From contig CANFNE010000014.1 in the NCBI GenBank assembly GCA_947448105.1, positions 1 to 19,370 on the forward strand: a DNA stretch of 19,370 nt, in the 5' to 3' direction. The notes under the pieces are model-generated. The model was given only the letters and a program-made list of their open reading frames with translations, did no database searches and was not told the DNA's origin. The DNA is from Burkholderiales bacterium (GTDB lineage Bacteria > Pseudomonadota > Gammaproteobacteria > Burkholderiales > Burkholderiaceae_C). Positions 6,990 to 15,356 of this stretch are shown piece after piece; the first letter of the stretch is position 1; every line of letters starts with the position of its first letter. The translations under genes and the position numbers were made by a program.

Positions 6990-7739
6990 CTAGACATGAA
7001 AAAATTCACGCACTTTAAAAAAGTACTTTGAGAGCACCATCAGCCAGTTGCTTGTAATGCCATTTTGTCGACATGCCCTTAAAATTTCTTGATTCAATAG
7101 ATAGGTGGCCCGCAATCCCGCTGTACTCAACCCACCTGTTTGCATACGTACGAAAACCTTTGAAAGATGGCGGCTTTTCAGTTGTCCATCTTTGAAAATT
7201 CGGGCAACAAACTCGAAGTCGCCCGCGATTCGGTAATCCTCACGAAAATACCCAAATCGTCGATAAATTTCACGCCGAACAAACAGGGCGGGATGCGCCG
7301 GCATCCAACCCCTTGCGAGACGCGCGGGACAAAATTGGCCCGAGTCATAGATCCGCACTGTAACGGCAGGATTATCAGCGTTGAAAAACTCCACGTCGCC
7401 GTACAGTGCATCCAAGCCTTCATCCTTCATGGCGAGCGCCACAGTTTCTAATGCCTTCGCGTCATGGTAAACGTCATCAGAATTCAAAAAGGCAATCACG
7501 TCGCCCGTCGCGAGTTGTAAGCCTTTGTTCATTGCCTCGTAAACACCGGTGTCGGGTTCTGACACAAAATGTGCAATCTTTTGCGCGTTAGCCTGAATAA
7601 TCGACACGGTATCGTCCCGCGACGCACCATCGACAACGATATGCTCGATCGAAGGCCATGTTTGCCACGCAACGGAGTCGATGGCTTTTTGGATGGTAGA
7701 TTGGCTGTTGTAGCAAACCGTAATAACGCTGATTTTCAT
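6990..7739 (-). CDS. Family 2 glycosyltransferase
   Basis: Cytoplasmic GT-A-fold glycosyltransferase, 249 residues from ATG 7739. The classic GT2 N-terminus is present (MKISVITVCYNSQSTIQKAI, 1-20), then VVDGASRDDT (35-44), a DxD-like NSDD metal/nucleotide site (86-89), GDVEFF, and the acceptor-side motif AGDFEFVARIF in the C-terminal half. No membrane segments are evident. The frame is open upstream to 7835, but that would overlap gmd, and the protein alignment clearly begins at MKISV. No strong Shine-Dalgarno is visible. It lies 43 bases after gmd. It probably adds one sugar to the lipid-linked repeat unit; donor and linkage are unknown. Confidence 0.93.
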   Translation of the reverse strand: MKISVITVCYNSQSTIQKAIDSVAWQTWPSIEHIVVDGASRDDTVSIIQANAQKIAHFVSEPDTGVYEAMNKGLQLATGDVIAFLNSDDVYHDAKALETVALAMKDEGLDALYGDVEFFNADNPAVTVRIYDSGQFCPARLARGWMPAHPALFVRREIYRRFGYFREDYRIAGDFEFVARIFKDGQLKSRHLSKVFVRMQTGGLSTAGLRATYLLNQEILRACRQNGITSNWLMVLSKYFFKVREFFHV

Positions 7740-7782
7740 TTGATAACTTGCCGAATTTTGTAACAAGCAGTGTCCGAGTAGA

Positions 7783-8754
7783 TCACCGTCGCTCCTCACC
7801 GACTGCCAGTGCAGCCGCCTCAGACATGCTGTCAACCATGGTTTGAAAGCTGGTCCGTGCAGTCCATCCCAGATTCATTGCCGCCTTGTGCGGATTGCCA
7901 CAGCTGATGCGAATATCCGATGGCCGGAACAAACCACTGTCCACTCGAACGTGCTCCTTCCAGTCAAGATCAAAATGCGCGAATACCCGTTCCACAAAAT
8001 ACTCCAGCGAATTGGTTTGCCCCGTCGCAATCACATAATCGTCAGGACTGGGCTGCTGTAGCATCTTCCACATCGCTTCCACGTAATCTGGAGCCCAGCC
8101 CCAATCACGGAATATTTCAATATTTCCCAATTGGAGAAACTTAGCGCGGTCATGGCAGATTCTCGCGGCGGCACGCACAATTTTCTGCGTCACAAAACGT
8201 TCCGGGCGCAGAGGAGACTCGTGATTAAACAGGATACCGGTGCATGCAAAAATTCCGTACGACTCACGGTAGTTTTGAACAAGCCAATGTGCGGAAGCCT
8301 TAGCTACCGCGTAGGGGCTGCGTGGTCGGAAGGCCGTGGTCTCATCCGCCGGCTCACTGCCCGTATCCCCGAAACACTCGCTAGAGCCGGCGTTATAAAA
8401 ACGTATGGGACGGTCAACCAAACGGATGACCTCCAGCATATTCAGCGTGCCCTGGGCAATACTTTCTATTGCCTCTACCGGCTGCTCAAATGAAAGCCCG
8501 ACGGAGGTCTGCCCCGCAAGATTGTAGATTTCATCAGGCTTGAACCGCTGGACAACACCGAACACGCTCCGGAAATCATTGATGGCCATCGAGGTCGTTT
8601 GCAATTGATCCCGAATGTTAAGCTTTATTAAATTTGAGAAGGGCGTGGCCATGGCATCGCGTGATGTTCCCAGCACCTCGTAGCCTTTGGCCAATAAAAG
8701 TTCGGCCAAATAGCTTCCATCCTGACCCGTCACACCACAAATTAGAGCCTTCAT
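7783..8754 (-). CDS. gmd: GDP-mannose 4,6-dehydratase
   Basis: Converts GDP-D-mannose to GDP-4-keto-6-deoxy-D-mannose, the precursor of rhamnose, fucose, perosamine and related sugars. 323 residues from ATG 8754. Gmd hallmarks are in order: GVTGQDGSYL (7-16, NADP binding), NLAGQTSVGLSFEQP (78-92), GSSECFG (123-129, catalytic Ser/Glu region), PRSPYAVAK (144-152, Tyr/Lys), ILFNHESPLRPERFVTQKI (174-192) and RDWGWAPDYVEAMW. The start codon overlaps the stop of the upstream GT4 gene (ATGA, 8751-8754). ManC at the head of the locus supplies its substrate. No Rmd, Fcl or Per partner is found in the window, so the final GDP-sugar is not determined. Confidence 0.92.
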   Translation of the reverse strand: MKALICGVTGQDGSYLAELLLAKGYEVLGTSRDAMATPFSNLIKLNIRDQLQTTSMAINDFRSVFGVVQRFKPDEIYNLAGQTSVGLSFEQPVEAIESIAQGTLNMLEVIRLVDRPIRFYNAGSSECFGDTGSEPADETTAFRPRSPYAVAKASAHWLVQNYRESYGIFACTGILFNHESPLRPERFVTQKIVRAAARICHDRAKFLQLGNIEIFRDWGWAPDYVEAMWKMLQQPSPDDYVIATGQTNSLEYFVERVFAHFDLDWKEHVRVDSGLFRPSDIRISCGNPHKAAMNLGWTARTSFQTMVDSMSEAAALAVGEERR

Positions 8755-9860
8755 GCCAGTACTTTCTTGTAGATATCCACTGTCTCCGAGGCGCATTTTT
8801 CCCAGGAAAAGAATTCAATTCGCTTTCGGCCGCGTGCAACCAAGGCACTGCGCAGGCTCGTATTCTCGGTGATCTGCACAAGTGCATTTTCTATGGAGCC
8901 AACATCACCTGGATCGAAAAAAAGCCCCGCATCGCCCACAACCTCAGGCACCGAGCTTGTATTGCTACACACCACCGGACAATCGAAACCCATGGCCTCC
9001 AAGGGGGGAATGCCAAAACCCTCGTAAAGCGACGGGTAGACGAACGCCTCGGCGCCGCGGTACAACTCTGCCAACTGCACATCGTCTCCCGAAACCTGCC
9101 TGACATGGTCACCAACCAAACCCAATTGGGCCAACCAACTGCGTTCAGTAGAACTGAATGCGCCTCCACCAAACGCAATCACATCAAAGCCCGCCCGTAG
9201 CCGACTGTTCGCTACAAAAGCGCGAATAAATCCTTCGAAGTTTTTGTAACCGCCGCGACCGCCAACGTACAGGAAGTACGGTCTATCGGCCCTCGCCGTT
9301 TTAACCTCTGCATGATTATGGCCTTGCGTTAATGAAAATCCCAAATGCACTACCGATGTGTAATCCGGATTAATATTTAATATCTCAATAAGATCTTTTC
9401 TGGTTTGTTCAGAAATGCAGATAATATGATCCGCGCGCTGAACTGCCAGCACCTTTTCCCGTGAAGTAAGGTCCCACGCAGGAAAGGACGTCGGAAAGCG
9501 CTCGTGGATCATGTCGAACACGGTAACAACTACACGGCTGTTATTGGGAGCATTTCGATGTTTTGAATAGTATGTCTCGTGGACGATATCGGGGGACAAA
9601 TTTCGCATCAAAGCAGAAGCCATTAACTGGTTGAGCGCCCGAAATAGACGTCCACTCCGACGGATGGCAGGCCATTTTCTTCCGATAACATGCAAATTTT
9701 CCGACGCAAGCGGAAGATAGGAATTCACAAACAGCGGGCTAAGGACGGATACATCCGCAGCATTTGAGATCGCAATATTATTTGCCAACTCAAAAAAATA
9801 ACGAGAAATACCACCGTATTTCTGCCAGCCGAATATCTGATGGTCGTAGACTATTTTCAT
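8751..9860 (-). CDS. GT4-family glycosyltransferase (GT-B fold)
   Basis: Retaining glycosyltransferase of family 4, 369 residues, acting on lipid-linked acceptors at the cytoplasmic face. The N-terminal domain has the acceptor-loop glycine motif YGGISRYFFEL (15-25). The donor-binding domain begins near LYVGGRGGYKN (197-207) and carries the E-x7-E signature SLYEGFGIPPLEAM (277-290, Glu280 and Glu288), then PVVCSNTSSVPEVVGDAG. This arrangement is common in mannosyl- and rhamnosyltransferases of O-antigen clusters, which fits the GDP-mannose pathway genes around it, but the donor is inference. It overlaps the upstream methyltransferase stop by ATGA (9857-9860) and downstream gmd in the same way, so the three genes form a tight translational block. 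Confidence 0.94.
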   Translation of the reverse strand: MKIVYDHQIFGWQKYGGISRYFFELANNIAISNAADVSVLSPLFVNSYLPLASENLHVIGRKWPAIRRSGRLFRALNQLMASALMRNLSPDIVHETYYSKHRNAPNNSRVVVTVFDMIHERFPTSFPAWDLTSREKVLAVQRADHIICISEQTRKDLIEILNINPDYTSVVHLGFSLTQGHNHAEVKTARADRPYFLYVGGRGGYKNFEGFIRAFVANSRLRAGFDVIAFGGGAFSSTERSWLAQLGLVGDHVRQVSGDDVQLAELYRGAEAFVYPSLYEGFGIPPLEAMGFDCPVVCSNTSSVPEVVGDAGLFFDPGDVGSIENALVQITENTSLRSALVARGRKRIEFFSWEKCASETVDIYKKVLA

Positions 9861-10663
9861 TCGGAGGAAGTAGATGGTGATCCAGCAAGTATTTTTTCAT
9901 GATCCGGAATAGTCTTGGAGCCCACTATTTTTCGAATCCACCAAGGCGATAATATCGAAGATATTTTACTCGTGAGAACTCGCAATAAAATTTCATTAAC
10001 GACAGTCTTGGAAAGGATATGAATTCCTCCTGCACTGTAGAAGTGAAGGCCTAGCTGCTTTCCGATTTCCTTTAAAGTACGTCGCTGATAAAACGATATA
10101 TGTTGGCCCGTCTCAAATGCGTAGTACCACCAGGAATCTGGTTGCGGCGGATCGCCTTCATAGAGTTCGGTGCTGAATATCAATGTTTGCGCTTTTGCAG
10201 TGGCAAGAGTTTCTTGGACAAACGCAATTGGGTCGGACACGTGCTCTAGGACTTCCATTGCGGTTACCGCAACACAGTCTCCAACGTGTTCGTTGTACTC
10301 GAATCCCGGGGCTACAAGGTTCAGACAGTATTTGTCTCTCCAATAAAAGTCGAATCCGAAATCCCGCATCAGCCGCGTGAGTAAACCATAGCCTCCGGCA
10401 GCGTCCATATACCTGCCAGCGCCCCGCTCCTTCAATGCCCAATAAAGTATGGCAGCGACCTTGCCCGCAATAGCGAAATTGCGCAAGACGATGCCGGTGT
10501 CCGCTGTGGCTATGGCCGACGAGTAAGCTTCCTCAAGCCAAAAAGGTTCGTGTGCTCGCAAATAGCCGCAGCTGTGACAAACCTCATAGTCCACCGCATG
10601 CCGGCGAAGAACGACCGCGGAAAATACATGATGCATCTCAGCAGAGCAAATGGGACAGATCAT
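9857..10663 (-). CDS. SAM-dependent methyltransferase with N-terminal zinc ribbon
   Basis: Class I methyltransferase (Methyltransf_23-like), 268 residues from ATG 10663, chosen because AGGA lies eight bases upstream and the chain then begins MICPIC; ATGs at 10672 and 10684 are also in frame. Four cysteines form a zinc-ribbon-like N-terminus (CPIC at 3-6, CHSC at 29-32). The SAM-binding glycine loop is degenerate but recognisable (MDAAGGYGLLTRLM, 86-99). AMEVLEHVSDP (135-145) is the usual post-II segment, and WWYYAFETGQHISFY (178-192) resembles the substrate-side block of sugar-modifying relatives. Proteins of this build in polysaccharide loci methylate sugars. It may methylate an NDP-sugar or the repeat unit; target unknown. 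Confidence 0.85.
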   Translation of the reverse strand: MICPICSAEMHHVFSAVVLRRHAVDYEVCHSCGYLRAHEPFWLEEAYSSAIATADTGIVLRNFAIAGKVAAILYWALKERGAGRYMDAAGGYGLLTRLMRDFGFDFYWRDKYCLNLVAPGFEYNEHVGDCVAVTAMEVLEHVSDPIAFVQETLATAKAQTLIFSTELYEGDPPQPDSWWYYAFETGQHISFYQRRTLKEIGKQLGLHFYSAGGIHILSKTVVNEILLRVLTSKISSILSPWWIRKIVGSKTIPDHEKILAGSPSTSSE

Positions 10664-10696
10664 GGATGACATCCTATTTTTCATAACGGGCCAAGG

Positions 10697-11614
10697 CTAT
10701 AAAATCCAGTAGAAAAATTTTCTACGGATACGCCGCCACACAGAAACACGAACACATACTTGATCACTAAAATGATCGGCTCGGACATTCCTGACAAAAC
10801 CCAAAGGATGTAACAACGGAAACGATATCGATTCCATCGCCATATTCGCCAACTCACCACCGCCAGTGGTATGCGTCGCCCCGCTGCCGAAGCCAATGTT
10901 CGAAATGAGATTGACCGCGGGCAAGATATTTAACCGACCCTGCAGCCAATTCGCAAATAACCACTGGTAGTCCCAGGTATCGATTTCACCTCGGTACACC
11001 CGTTCGAAAATCTTGCTCCAGTATTTAGCCTCTTCCGCACTGCCGACCAAATCGATGAGTCGTCCTTCATCGCGAACACGGGGCCAAGCAGAGATGGCGA
11101 CGTCGTAGCTTCCCGCCCAACGATCACGCCAAGTGGCCCAGCCCCATATATGGACATATTTAGAAAAATAGTAGCTGTCCTCACTGTATCGCCTGCCAAA
11201 TTGAAAGTTGTCACCGCTAATAATTCCGATACGCTTCTCATCGCGATACAGCGCAAGCATCTCCTGGCAATACCGGAAAAAACTGGTGTTTGGTAAGCAA
11301 TCATCTTCGAGGATGATGGCTTCTTCTACTTGCTCAAAAACCCAATCGATTCCACTCGACACCCGTTTCTTACAGCCCAAATTAATCTCAGAAAAATTTG
11401 TCAACACCTCGCAGTCCCAATCCACTTGCTTGATTACCGCTCGGGTGGCCGCCACGCGTTCGGCCTCACCCGGGCGATCGGTGCGCGGGCCGTCTCCGAT
11501 AACCAATAGCTTCGTCGGTCTCGCCTTGGCGATTTCTGCAAACACACGTGACGTCGTATCGGGGCGGTTAAAAATGATGAACGCTACTGGCGTGGTCAGG
11601 TGGAAGTGGGTCAT
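10697..11614 (-). CDS. GT2-like glycosyltransferase of unknown specificity
   Basis: 305-residue protein with a GT-A-type N-terminal half: TPVAFIIFNRPDTTSRVFAEI (8-28), LVIGDGPR (37-44), and the acidic ILEDDCLPNTSFF (101-113), which takes the place of the DxD motif. A WGWATWRDRW block follows in the middle, as in a widespread group of O-antigen-cluster proteins annotated as family 2 glycosyltransferases or HlpA-like. The ATG at 11614 has GGAG eight bases upstream. It ends 33 bases before the preferred methyltransferase start. The gap before it (11615-11740) holds no gene. It probably adds a sugar to the repeat unit; donor and acceptor cannot be predicted. Confidence 0.85.
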   Translation of the reverse strand: MTHFHLTTPVAFIIFNRPDTTSRVFAEIAKARPTKLLVIGDGPRTDRPGEAERVAATRAVIKQVDWDCEVLTNFSEINLGCKKRVSSGIDWVFEQVEEAIILEDDCLPNTSFFRYCQEMLALYRDEKRIGIISGDNFQFGRRYSEDSYYFSKYVHIWGWATWRDRWAGSYDVAISAWPRVRDEGRLIDLVGSAEEAKYWSKIFERVYRGEIDTWDYQWLFANWLQGRLNILPAVNLISNIGFGSGATHTTGGGELANMAMESISFPLLHPLGFVRNVRADHFSDQVCVRVSVWRRIRRKFFYWIL

Positions 11615-11740
11615 TCAGTGCACTCCAATAACTTGGAATTTTTTTCTCGCTCAGCATGATGTCGTGTTTCATCTCTCGAATTCATCTCTCTGGCGGGCTA
11701 CTACTTGGTTTCGGTGTAATTTATAGGTTGATTAGTATTT

Positions 11741-12442
11741 TTAGCGCTTACTAACAAAAATTACACTATGTCCGGTTTTGGCATAGACAGAGTAATCTAA
11801 ATCCATGAGATATCGATAAACTGAATCAGACGAAATATCTTCCATCGCCATCGAAAGACATTCAGCGATAATTATCCTTGGCCTGAATCGATCCCAATCG
11901 TTAGATTTTAGGACCTGTAAATCCAGACCTTCAACATCAACGGAAAGAATGTCAATCGCCGGTAGATTTTCGAAGCTATGCAATATATCGCCCAAGCGCT
12001 TAACCTCAACCAGTTTTTCACCAATTATGCGATACTCTTTTGCTCCATCACGATCTCCTGCGACTGCAGGGTCGAAGGTGTTTAAAGCCGGCTCATTAAA
12101 CATATAATATTTCAGAGTACTTGTGTGCTCATTTACACCTATTTCTAGCGTTATATCCCTTGGACGTGTTAAGTTAAATAATTTTTTGGTTCCTGGTAAA
12201 GGATCGATGCAAACGCCACGCCATCCGTTTTTATAAAAGAGATACGTGTTGGAAAACCGAAATGGATGGTGACAACCCACCTCGACGTAAAAGCCACGCC
12301 TTTGACCGACCAGAAGGCGCTGAACGACCAAATCTTCACCTTCTTGCGCATAAGAATATCTGCCATAAAAATAAAATCCTAGATATTTCCCCGCATATAA
12401 CTTAAGGATTTTTTTTGCAATAGCAAGTGAGTTACTAATCAT
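11741..12442 (-). CDS. FkbM-family methyltransferase
   Basis: SAM-dependent O-methyltransferase of the FkbM type (PF05050), 233 residues. SAM-binding motif FYVEVGCHHPFRFSNT is at 51-66, then GWRGVCIDPLP (73-83) with the acidic residue expected to hold the SAM ribose, and IDILSVDVEGLDLQVLKS (163-180), the signature of the family. FkbM proteins in polysaccharide loci methylate sugar hydroxyls or related groups. The gene is distinctly AT-rich: 21 G/C in 60 bases at 11761-11820 and 17 in 60 at 12361-12420. It starts six bases after the wzx stop without a visible Shine-Dalgarno sequence, so translation is probably coupled to wzx. The methyl acceptor is unknown. Confidence 0.9.
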   Translation of the reverse strand: MISNSLAIAKKILKLYAGKYLGFYFYGRYSYAQEGEDLVVQRLLVGQRRGFYVEVGCHHPFRFSNTYLFYKNGWRGVCIDPLPGTKKLFNLTRPRDITLEIGVNEHTSTLKYYMFNEPALNTFDPAVAGDRDGAKEYRIIGEKLVEVKRLGDILHSFENLPAIDILSVDVEGLDLQVLKSNDWDRFRPRIIIAECLSMAMEDISSDSVYRYLMDLDYSVYAKTGHSVIFVSKR

Positions 12443-12448
12443 TTCAAA

Positions 12449-13777
12449 TTAACGCAATATTAATGATTTTATTTGGAGGAAAAATATTCTTCGTGCTGAA
12501 ATTATATTTGCCAAACACGCTGAAGTTGCCATGGCTATCACTGATGTTAAAGCAGCCCCCATCAGTCCAAACTTGGGAATGAAAATAAAGTTGCCCGCGA
12601 TACTGACAATAGCGCCCACAATGGTATTAAAAAGTCCCACGGTCGCCCGCTTATCATTGAGTATCCACAGGCCTTGTGCGACGCCTAAATTTATGAAGAT
12701 ATTGGTGAAGACATAAATTGACAAGATCTCGGCACCCTGTTCGTATTGGGCCCCATATAGTATATCTATCAGTGCACCTGAAAACAAAACCGTTGCAATA
12801 CAAACCAACCACGCCATCAAGGTGTAAGCTCGAAATATATTTTTTAGCGCACGCCAATAAGCGAGTTCACTCTCTTCTTTTTTACGTGCCACGAAGGGAG
12901 CGAGACTGAGGTTTAGTATTACTGGAATAAATTGCCACACAGTGGCAATCGGCAACACTGCGGTATAAATACCCAACTGCTTAGTGCCAAGCATTTCTTT
13001 AATCATGATCTGGTCGATGCGCATATACACGATGATGGACAAACCTGAGAGTATCAGCGGCCAACTTTCCGATAAAAGAAGTCGCGCCGTATTTGCAGTG
13101 CGTATCCAAAGTCCTTCACAAGGCGCCCTTCGGTAGGCAAGGGTCAGTCCGACTGCGGCTGCAAGACCATCCACGGCCATTACTGCAGCAAATGCTGCCA
13201 GAGGCGCGTCATTCAAAATCAGCGCTACTTTGATGCCATTTGAAGCGAGGTAAGCAATACTTTTCGCTAATACGGTACGGCGGCTTTGGCTTTGGCTTTG
13301 AAACCAAAGGTCAACGGTGTCGGCCGCCTGAAATACCAGCGAACCACCTGCCAGTGCAGTGAGAAGCACGCTGCGGTCATGGATTCCGTTTTGCCACACC
13401 ATGCCGCCAACAGCTGCGAGCCAACAAAGTATCCCCGCTCCCAGGCGCAGCGCAAAGGCCGTTCCCAGAAACTCATTAGCGCGCTTCTTCTTTTGGGCTA
13501 TCTCACGGACCAATATTCCATCCAAGCCCAGTACCGCGACGGATTGGAAAAAAGCAATGTAGGCCAAAACATAAGCCAGCTCGCCAAACTCTGCCGGACC
13601 CAGGTAGCGGGCCATCCAAGCCCCCATCAGCACACCGAGCGATAACCTGAAAAACTTGTCGAACAACAACCAACCGCTATTGCGAAGAATGACAGAAATG
13701 CTGCTGCCATCCATCCATTTGTTTTTAACAAAGCTGGTAAGTTGCTCCATCCATTGCGGGGATTTTATTTTTTTCAA
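12449..13777 (-). CDS. wzx: Wzx-type lipid-linked oligosaccharide flippase
   Basis: Polysaccharide transporter of the MOP superfamily that moves undecaprenyl-linked repeat units across the inner membrane. 442 residues with roughly 12-14 hydrophobic helices spread over the whole length. The N-terminal signature is typical (GWLLFDKFFRLSLGVLMGAWMARYLGPAEFGELAYVLAY, in two pieces at about 35-73), and the central IDQIMIKEMLGTKQLGIYTA segment is characteristic of Wzx. The frame's first usable codon is TTG at 13777; an ATG at 13750 (residue 10) is an equally plausible start, and neither has a good ribosome site. It lies between manC and fkbM. Its presence implies a Wzy-dependent pathway, but no wzy gene is seen in the window. 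A short hexanucleotide repeat lies inside it. Confidence 0.93.
   Translation of the reverse strand: MKKIKSPQWMEQLTSFVKNKWMDGSSISVILRNSGWLLFDKFFRLSLGVLMGAWMARYLGPAEFGELAYVLAYIAFFQSVAVLGLDGILVREIAQKKKRANEFLGTAFALRLGAGILCWLAAVGGMVWQNGIHDRSVLLTALAGGSLVFQAADTVDLWFQSQSQSRRTVLAKSIAYLASNGIKVALILNDAPLAAFAAVMAVDGLAAAVGLTLAYRRAPCEGLWIRTANTARLLLSESWPLILSGLSIIVYMRIDQIMIKEMLGTKQLGIYTAVLPIATVWQFIPVILNLSLAPFVARKKEESELAYWRALKNIFRAYTLMAWLVCIATVLFSGALIDILYGAQYEQGAEILSIYVFTNIFINLGVAQGLWILNDKRATVGLFNTIVGAIVSIAGNFIFIPKFGLMGAALTSVIAMATSACLANIISARRIFFLQIKSLILR
13282..13299 (-). repeat. Three tandem GGCTTT hexamers inside wzx
   Basis: Plus-strand GGCTTT occurs three times in a row; on the coding strand the region reads Gln-Ser-Gln-Ser-Gln-Ser. 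A gain or loss of one unit would keep the frame and change the protein by two residues. It is short and may be chance. Confidence 0.6.
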
Positions 13778-13826
13778 TCGCTAATTCTAATTGCCGTGCG
13801 CGACTCTTGGATGCGTCGATCCCTTA

Positions 13827-15254
13827 TCAACCCCGCCCATAATTATCTTCAAACCGCACAATATCATCCTCCCCCAAATACGAACCACTCTGCACCTCGA
13901 TAATTTCCAGCATCACTTTGCCCGGATTGGCCAGGCGGTGGGTTTGGCCCAGGGGGATGAAGGTGCTCTGGTTTTCCGTGAGGATCAACACCGATTCGCC
14001 GTTGGTCACCTCCGCCGTGCCGCGAACCACAATCCAGTGCTCGGCGCGGTGGTGGTGCATTTGCAAGGACAAGCTGGCACCCGGGTTGACGCCGATGCGC
14101 TTGACCTGGTGACGCGGGCCCATGTCCACGCTGTCGTACCAACCCCAGGGTCGCGCCACGCGCCGGTGGTGCAGGGCTTGTGAGGCGTCCAGGGCTTCGA
14201 GCGTGGCGACCACTTCTTTCACTGCTTCGGCCTGGCTGACGTCAGCCACCAAAAGCGCATCGGGCGTATCGATGATCAGCAGGTCGTGCGTGCCCAAGGC
14301 CACCACGGGGCGCTGGCCTGCGGCGTGGATGTAGGTGTTTTGGGTCTTGAGGTGGTGGGCGTGTGCAATTTCCCCGCCCGCGCGGTTGCCCAGTGCGTCA
14401 GCCACCGCCAGTTCGGCCACGGCATTCCAGCTGCCCACGTCGCTCCAGGCGCCGGTGAAAGGCACCACGGCCACGTTGTCGTGGTGTTCCATCACTGCGT
14501 AGTCAATGCTTTGCGAGCGGCAGGCGTTAAACAGCGCGGCTCCAGGACGAAAGAAGGTTTGCCCGCCGACCTCGTCTTTCTCGGCGCCGCCCCAGGCGGC
14601 CACGCAAGAGGCGTGAATGTCCGCAGCATGGCGCTGCATGGCTTGCAGCAGCACCTGCGCCTGGCACAAGAAGATGCCGCCATTCCACAGCACGTTGCCT
14701 GCCAGCAGCAGCTGTTGCGCCACCTCGGCACGGGGTTTTTCGATAAAGCGCTGCACGTTGCGCGTGCCGTCCGAGCGCGCTGCGCCTTGTTCGATGTAGC
14801 CGTACGCCGTGCTGGGAAAGCTCGGTGCCACGCCAAAGGTAACGATGGCGCCGCCCAAGGCTGCGCTGCGGCCTTGCTCCACCATGGCGGCGAAGGCAGC
14901 AGCGTCGGGAATGTGGTGGTCAGCCGGACAAAACAGCAGAAGCTCGTCCGCACGGGCGGCCAAAGCGGCCAGGGCCATGGCTGCGGCCGTGTTGCGGGCC
15001 GAGGGCTCCAAAATCACCGTGCCCCGCAATTTGGCTTCGTGCAGGGTTTGCGCGACCAAAAACCGGTGGTCGTCGGCCGCCACGCACACCATGGCCGGAT
15101 TGACCAGCGCCAGGCGCTCCACCGTCAGGCGCAGCAGGCTTTTGTCGCCAATCAAGGGCACAAACTGCTTGGGCAGGCTTTTGCGGCTCAAGGGCCACAG
15201 GCGGGTGCCAGAGCCGCCACAAAGAATCACCGGGGTAATAAGAGCATGTGTCAT
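13827..15254 (-). CDS. manC: Mannose-1-phosphate guanylyltransferase / mannose-6-phosphate isomerase
   Basis: Bifunctional type II enzyme: isomerises fructose-6-P to mannose-6-P and makes GDP-mannose from mannose-1-P and GTP. 475 residues from ATG 15254. The nucleotidyltransferase domain has GGSGTRLWPLSRKSLPKQF (13-31), SARNTA (85-90), ADHH (111-114) and FIEKP (170-174). The C-terminal cupin isomerase domain (from about 366) starts RPWGWYDSVD and has the metal-binding HHHRAEHW (400-407). The frame stays open to an ATG at 15275, but that start falls very close to a possible minus-strand GATAAT at 15294-15299, so 15254 is preferred; no good ribosome site is visible for either. It heads the polysaccharide locus and feeds Gmd. 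The phosphomannomutase it needs is not in the window. GC content is like the flanks. Confidence 0.96.
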   Translation of the reverse strand: MTHALITPVILCGGSGTRLWPLSRKSLPKQFVPLIGDKSLLRLTVERLALVNPAMVCVAADDHRFLVAQTLHEAKLRGTVILEPSARNTAAAMALAALAARADELLLFCPADHHIPDAAAFAAMVEQGRSAALGGAIVTFGVAPSFPSTAYGYIEQGAARSDGTRNVQRFIEKPRAEVAQQLLLAGNVLWNGGIFLCQAQVLLQAMQRHAADIHASCVAAWGGAEKDEVGGQTFFRPGAALFNACRSQSIDYAVMEHHDNVAVVPFTGAWSDVGSWNAVAELAVADALGNRAGGEIAHAHHLKTQNTYIHAAGQRPVVALGTHDLLIIDTPDALLVADVSQAEAVKEVVATLEALDASQALHHRRVARPWGWYDSVDMGPRHQVKRIGVNPGASLSLQMHHHRAEHWIVVRGTAEVTNGESVLILTENQSTFIPLGQTHRLANPGKVMLEIIEVQSGSYLGEDDIVRFEDNYGRG

Positions 15255-15356
15255 AGCGGGCAGAGGCGGGGCCATACAAGAATCGAAACCGCAATTATCG
15301 GCGAGCTTGCCGTCGGCTTGGGGACGATGGCGCAGGCCAGCACTGATCTGTCCGCA

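Noticed and set aside
11640..11700. Short direct repeat TTCATCTCTC in the gap before the GT2-like gene
   Set aside because: Only two 10-base copies, close together in an AT-rich gap, with no palindrome or known motif.
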